A program made the translations under genes and the position numbers. Positions 63,997-64,000 of a DNA stretch of 64,000 bases are shown here, piece by piece. The DNA lies in contig CAJNDS010002823.1 of NCBI GenBank assembly GCA_905221605.1, forward strand, positions 332,001 to 396,000, written 5' to 3'. Position 1 is the stretch's first letter. Every line of letters starts with the position of its first letter. The stretch comes from Symbiodinium natans (taxonomy: Eukaryota; Sar; Dinophyceae; Suessiales; Symbiodiniaceae). The notes under the pieces were generated by a model. It was given only the letters and a program-made list of their open reading frames with translations. It had not been told where the DNA came from and did not search any database.

Positions 63997-64000
63997 TTTC

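Noticed and set aside
1-64000. tRNA, rRNA, snRNA or spliced-leader genes
   Set aside because: I read for the conserved cores by eye and found none; a covariance-model scan would be needed to exclude them.

Overview
The window reads as nuclear DNA of a eukaryotic alga. It holds no operons, rRNA, tRNA or CRISPR array that I can recognise. Its signature is the plant/alga-type telomere heptamer (CCCTAAA / TTTAGGG), scattered as more than one hundred short internal tracts in both orientations. Together with candidate exons of 30-200 bp, apparent GC splice donors next to GT donors, many short inverted-repeat elements and remnants of an algal-type reverse transcriptase family, this fits a dinoflagellate or a similar alga best. 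The organism call is an inference. No protein with a secure named function was found.

Layout. (1) 1-10,820: telomere tracts, short inverted-repeat elements and short candidate exons, mostly on the + strand. The best model runs from 7,996 to 10,818 (ten exons, phases consistent). An AT-rich island at 5,634-6,070 carries a broken membrane-protein-like reading frame. (2) 10,930-37,800: a diverged segmental duplication. The first copy (about 10.93-19.5 kb) reappears in the same order at about 20.3-37.8 kb. The second copy is split by about 11 kb of AGT-type microsatellite and a 9,743-bp array. (3) 24,412-34,154: five head-to-tail units of 1.84-2.02 kb with matching terminal inverted repeats, a fixed 5-bp joint and one or two perfect or near-perfect 128-bp hairpins per unit. 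(4) 37,800-43,850: no telomere tracts; decayed reverse-transcriptase fragments and local direct and inverted duplications. (5) 43,850-64,000: again telomere tracts, inverted-repeat elements and candidate exons. The best model here is 57,937-60,659 (13 exons); a shorter one is 63,224-63,677.

How the parts may work together. In the modelled genes the exons lie between telomere tracts or inverted-repeat elements. Introns often start exactly at GTTTAGGG (sometimes GCTTAGGG), and several hold one complete inverted-repeat element. My reading is that telomere-like repeats and small transposons supply most of the intron sequence here. Models were stitched by eye from frame, phase and GT/GC...AG signals. 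Exons are short and every step allows several choices, so overfitting is a real risk and confidences are kept moderate. RNA evidence would be decisive.
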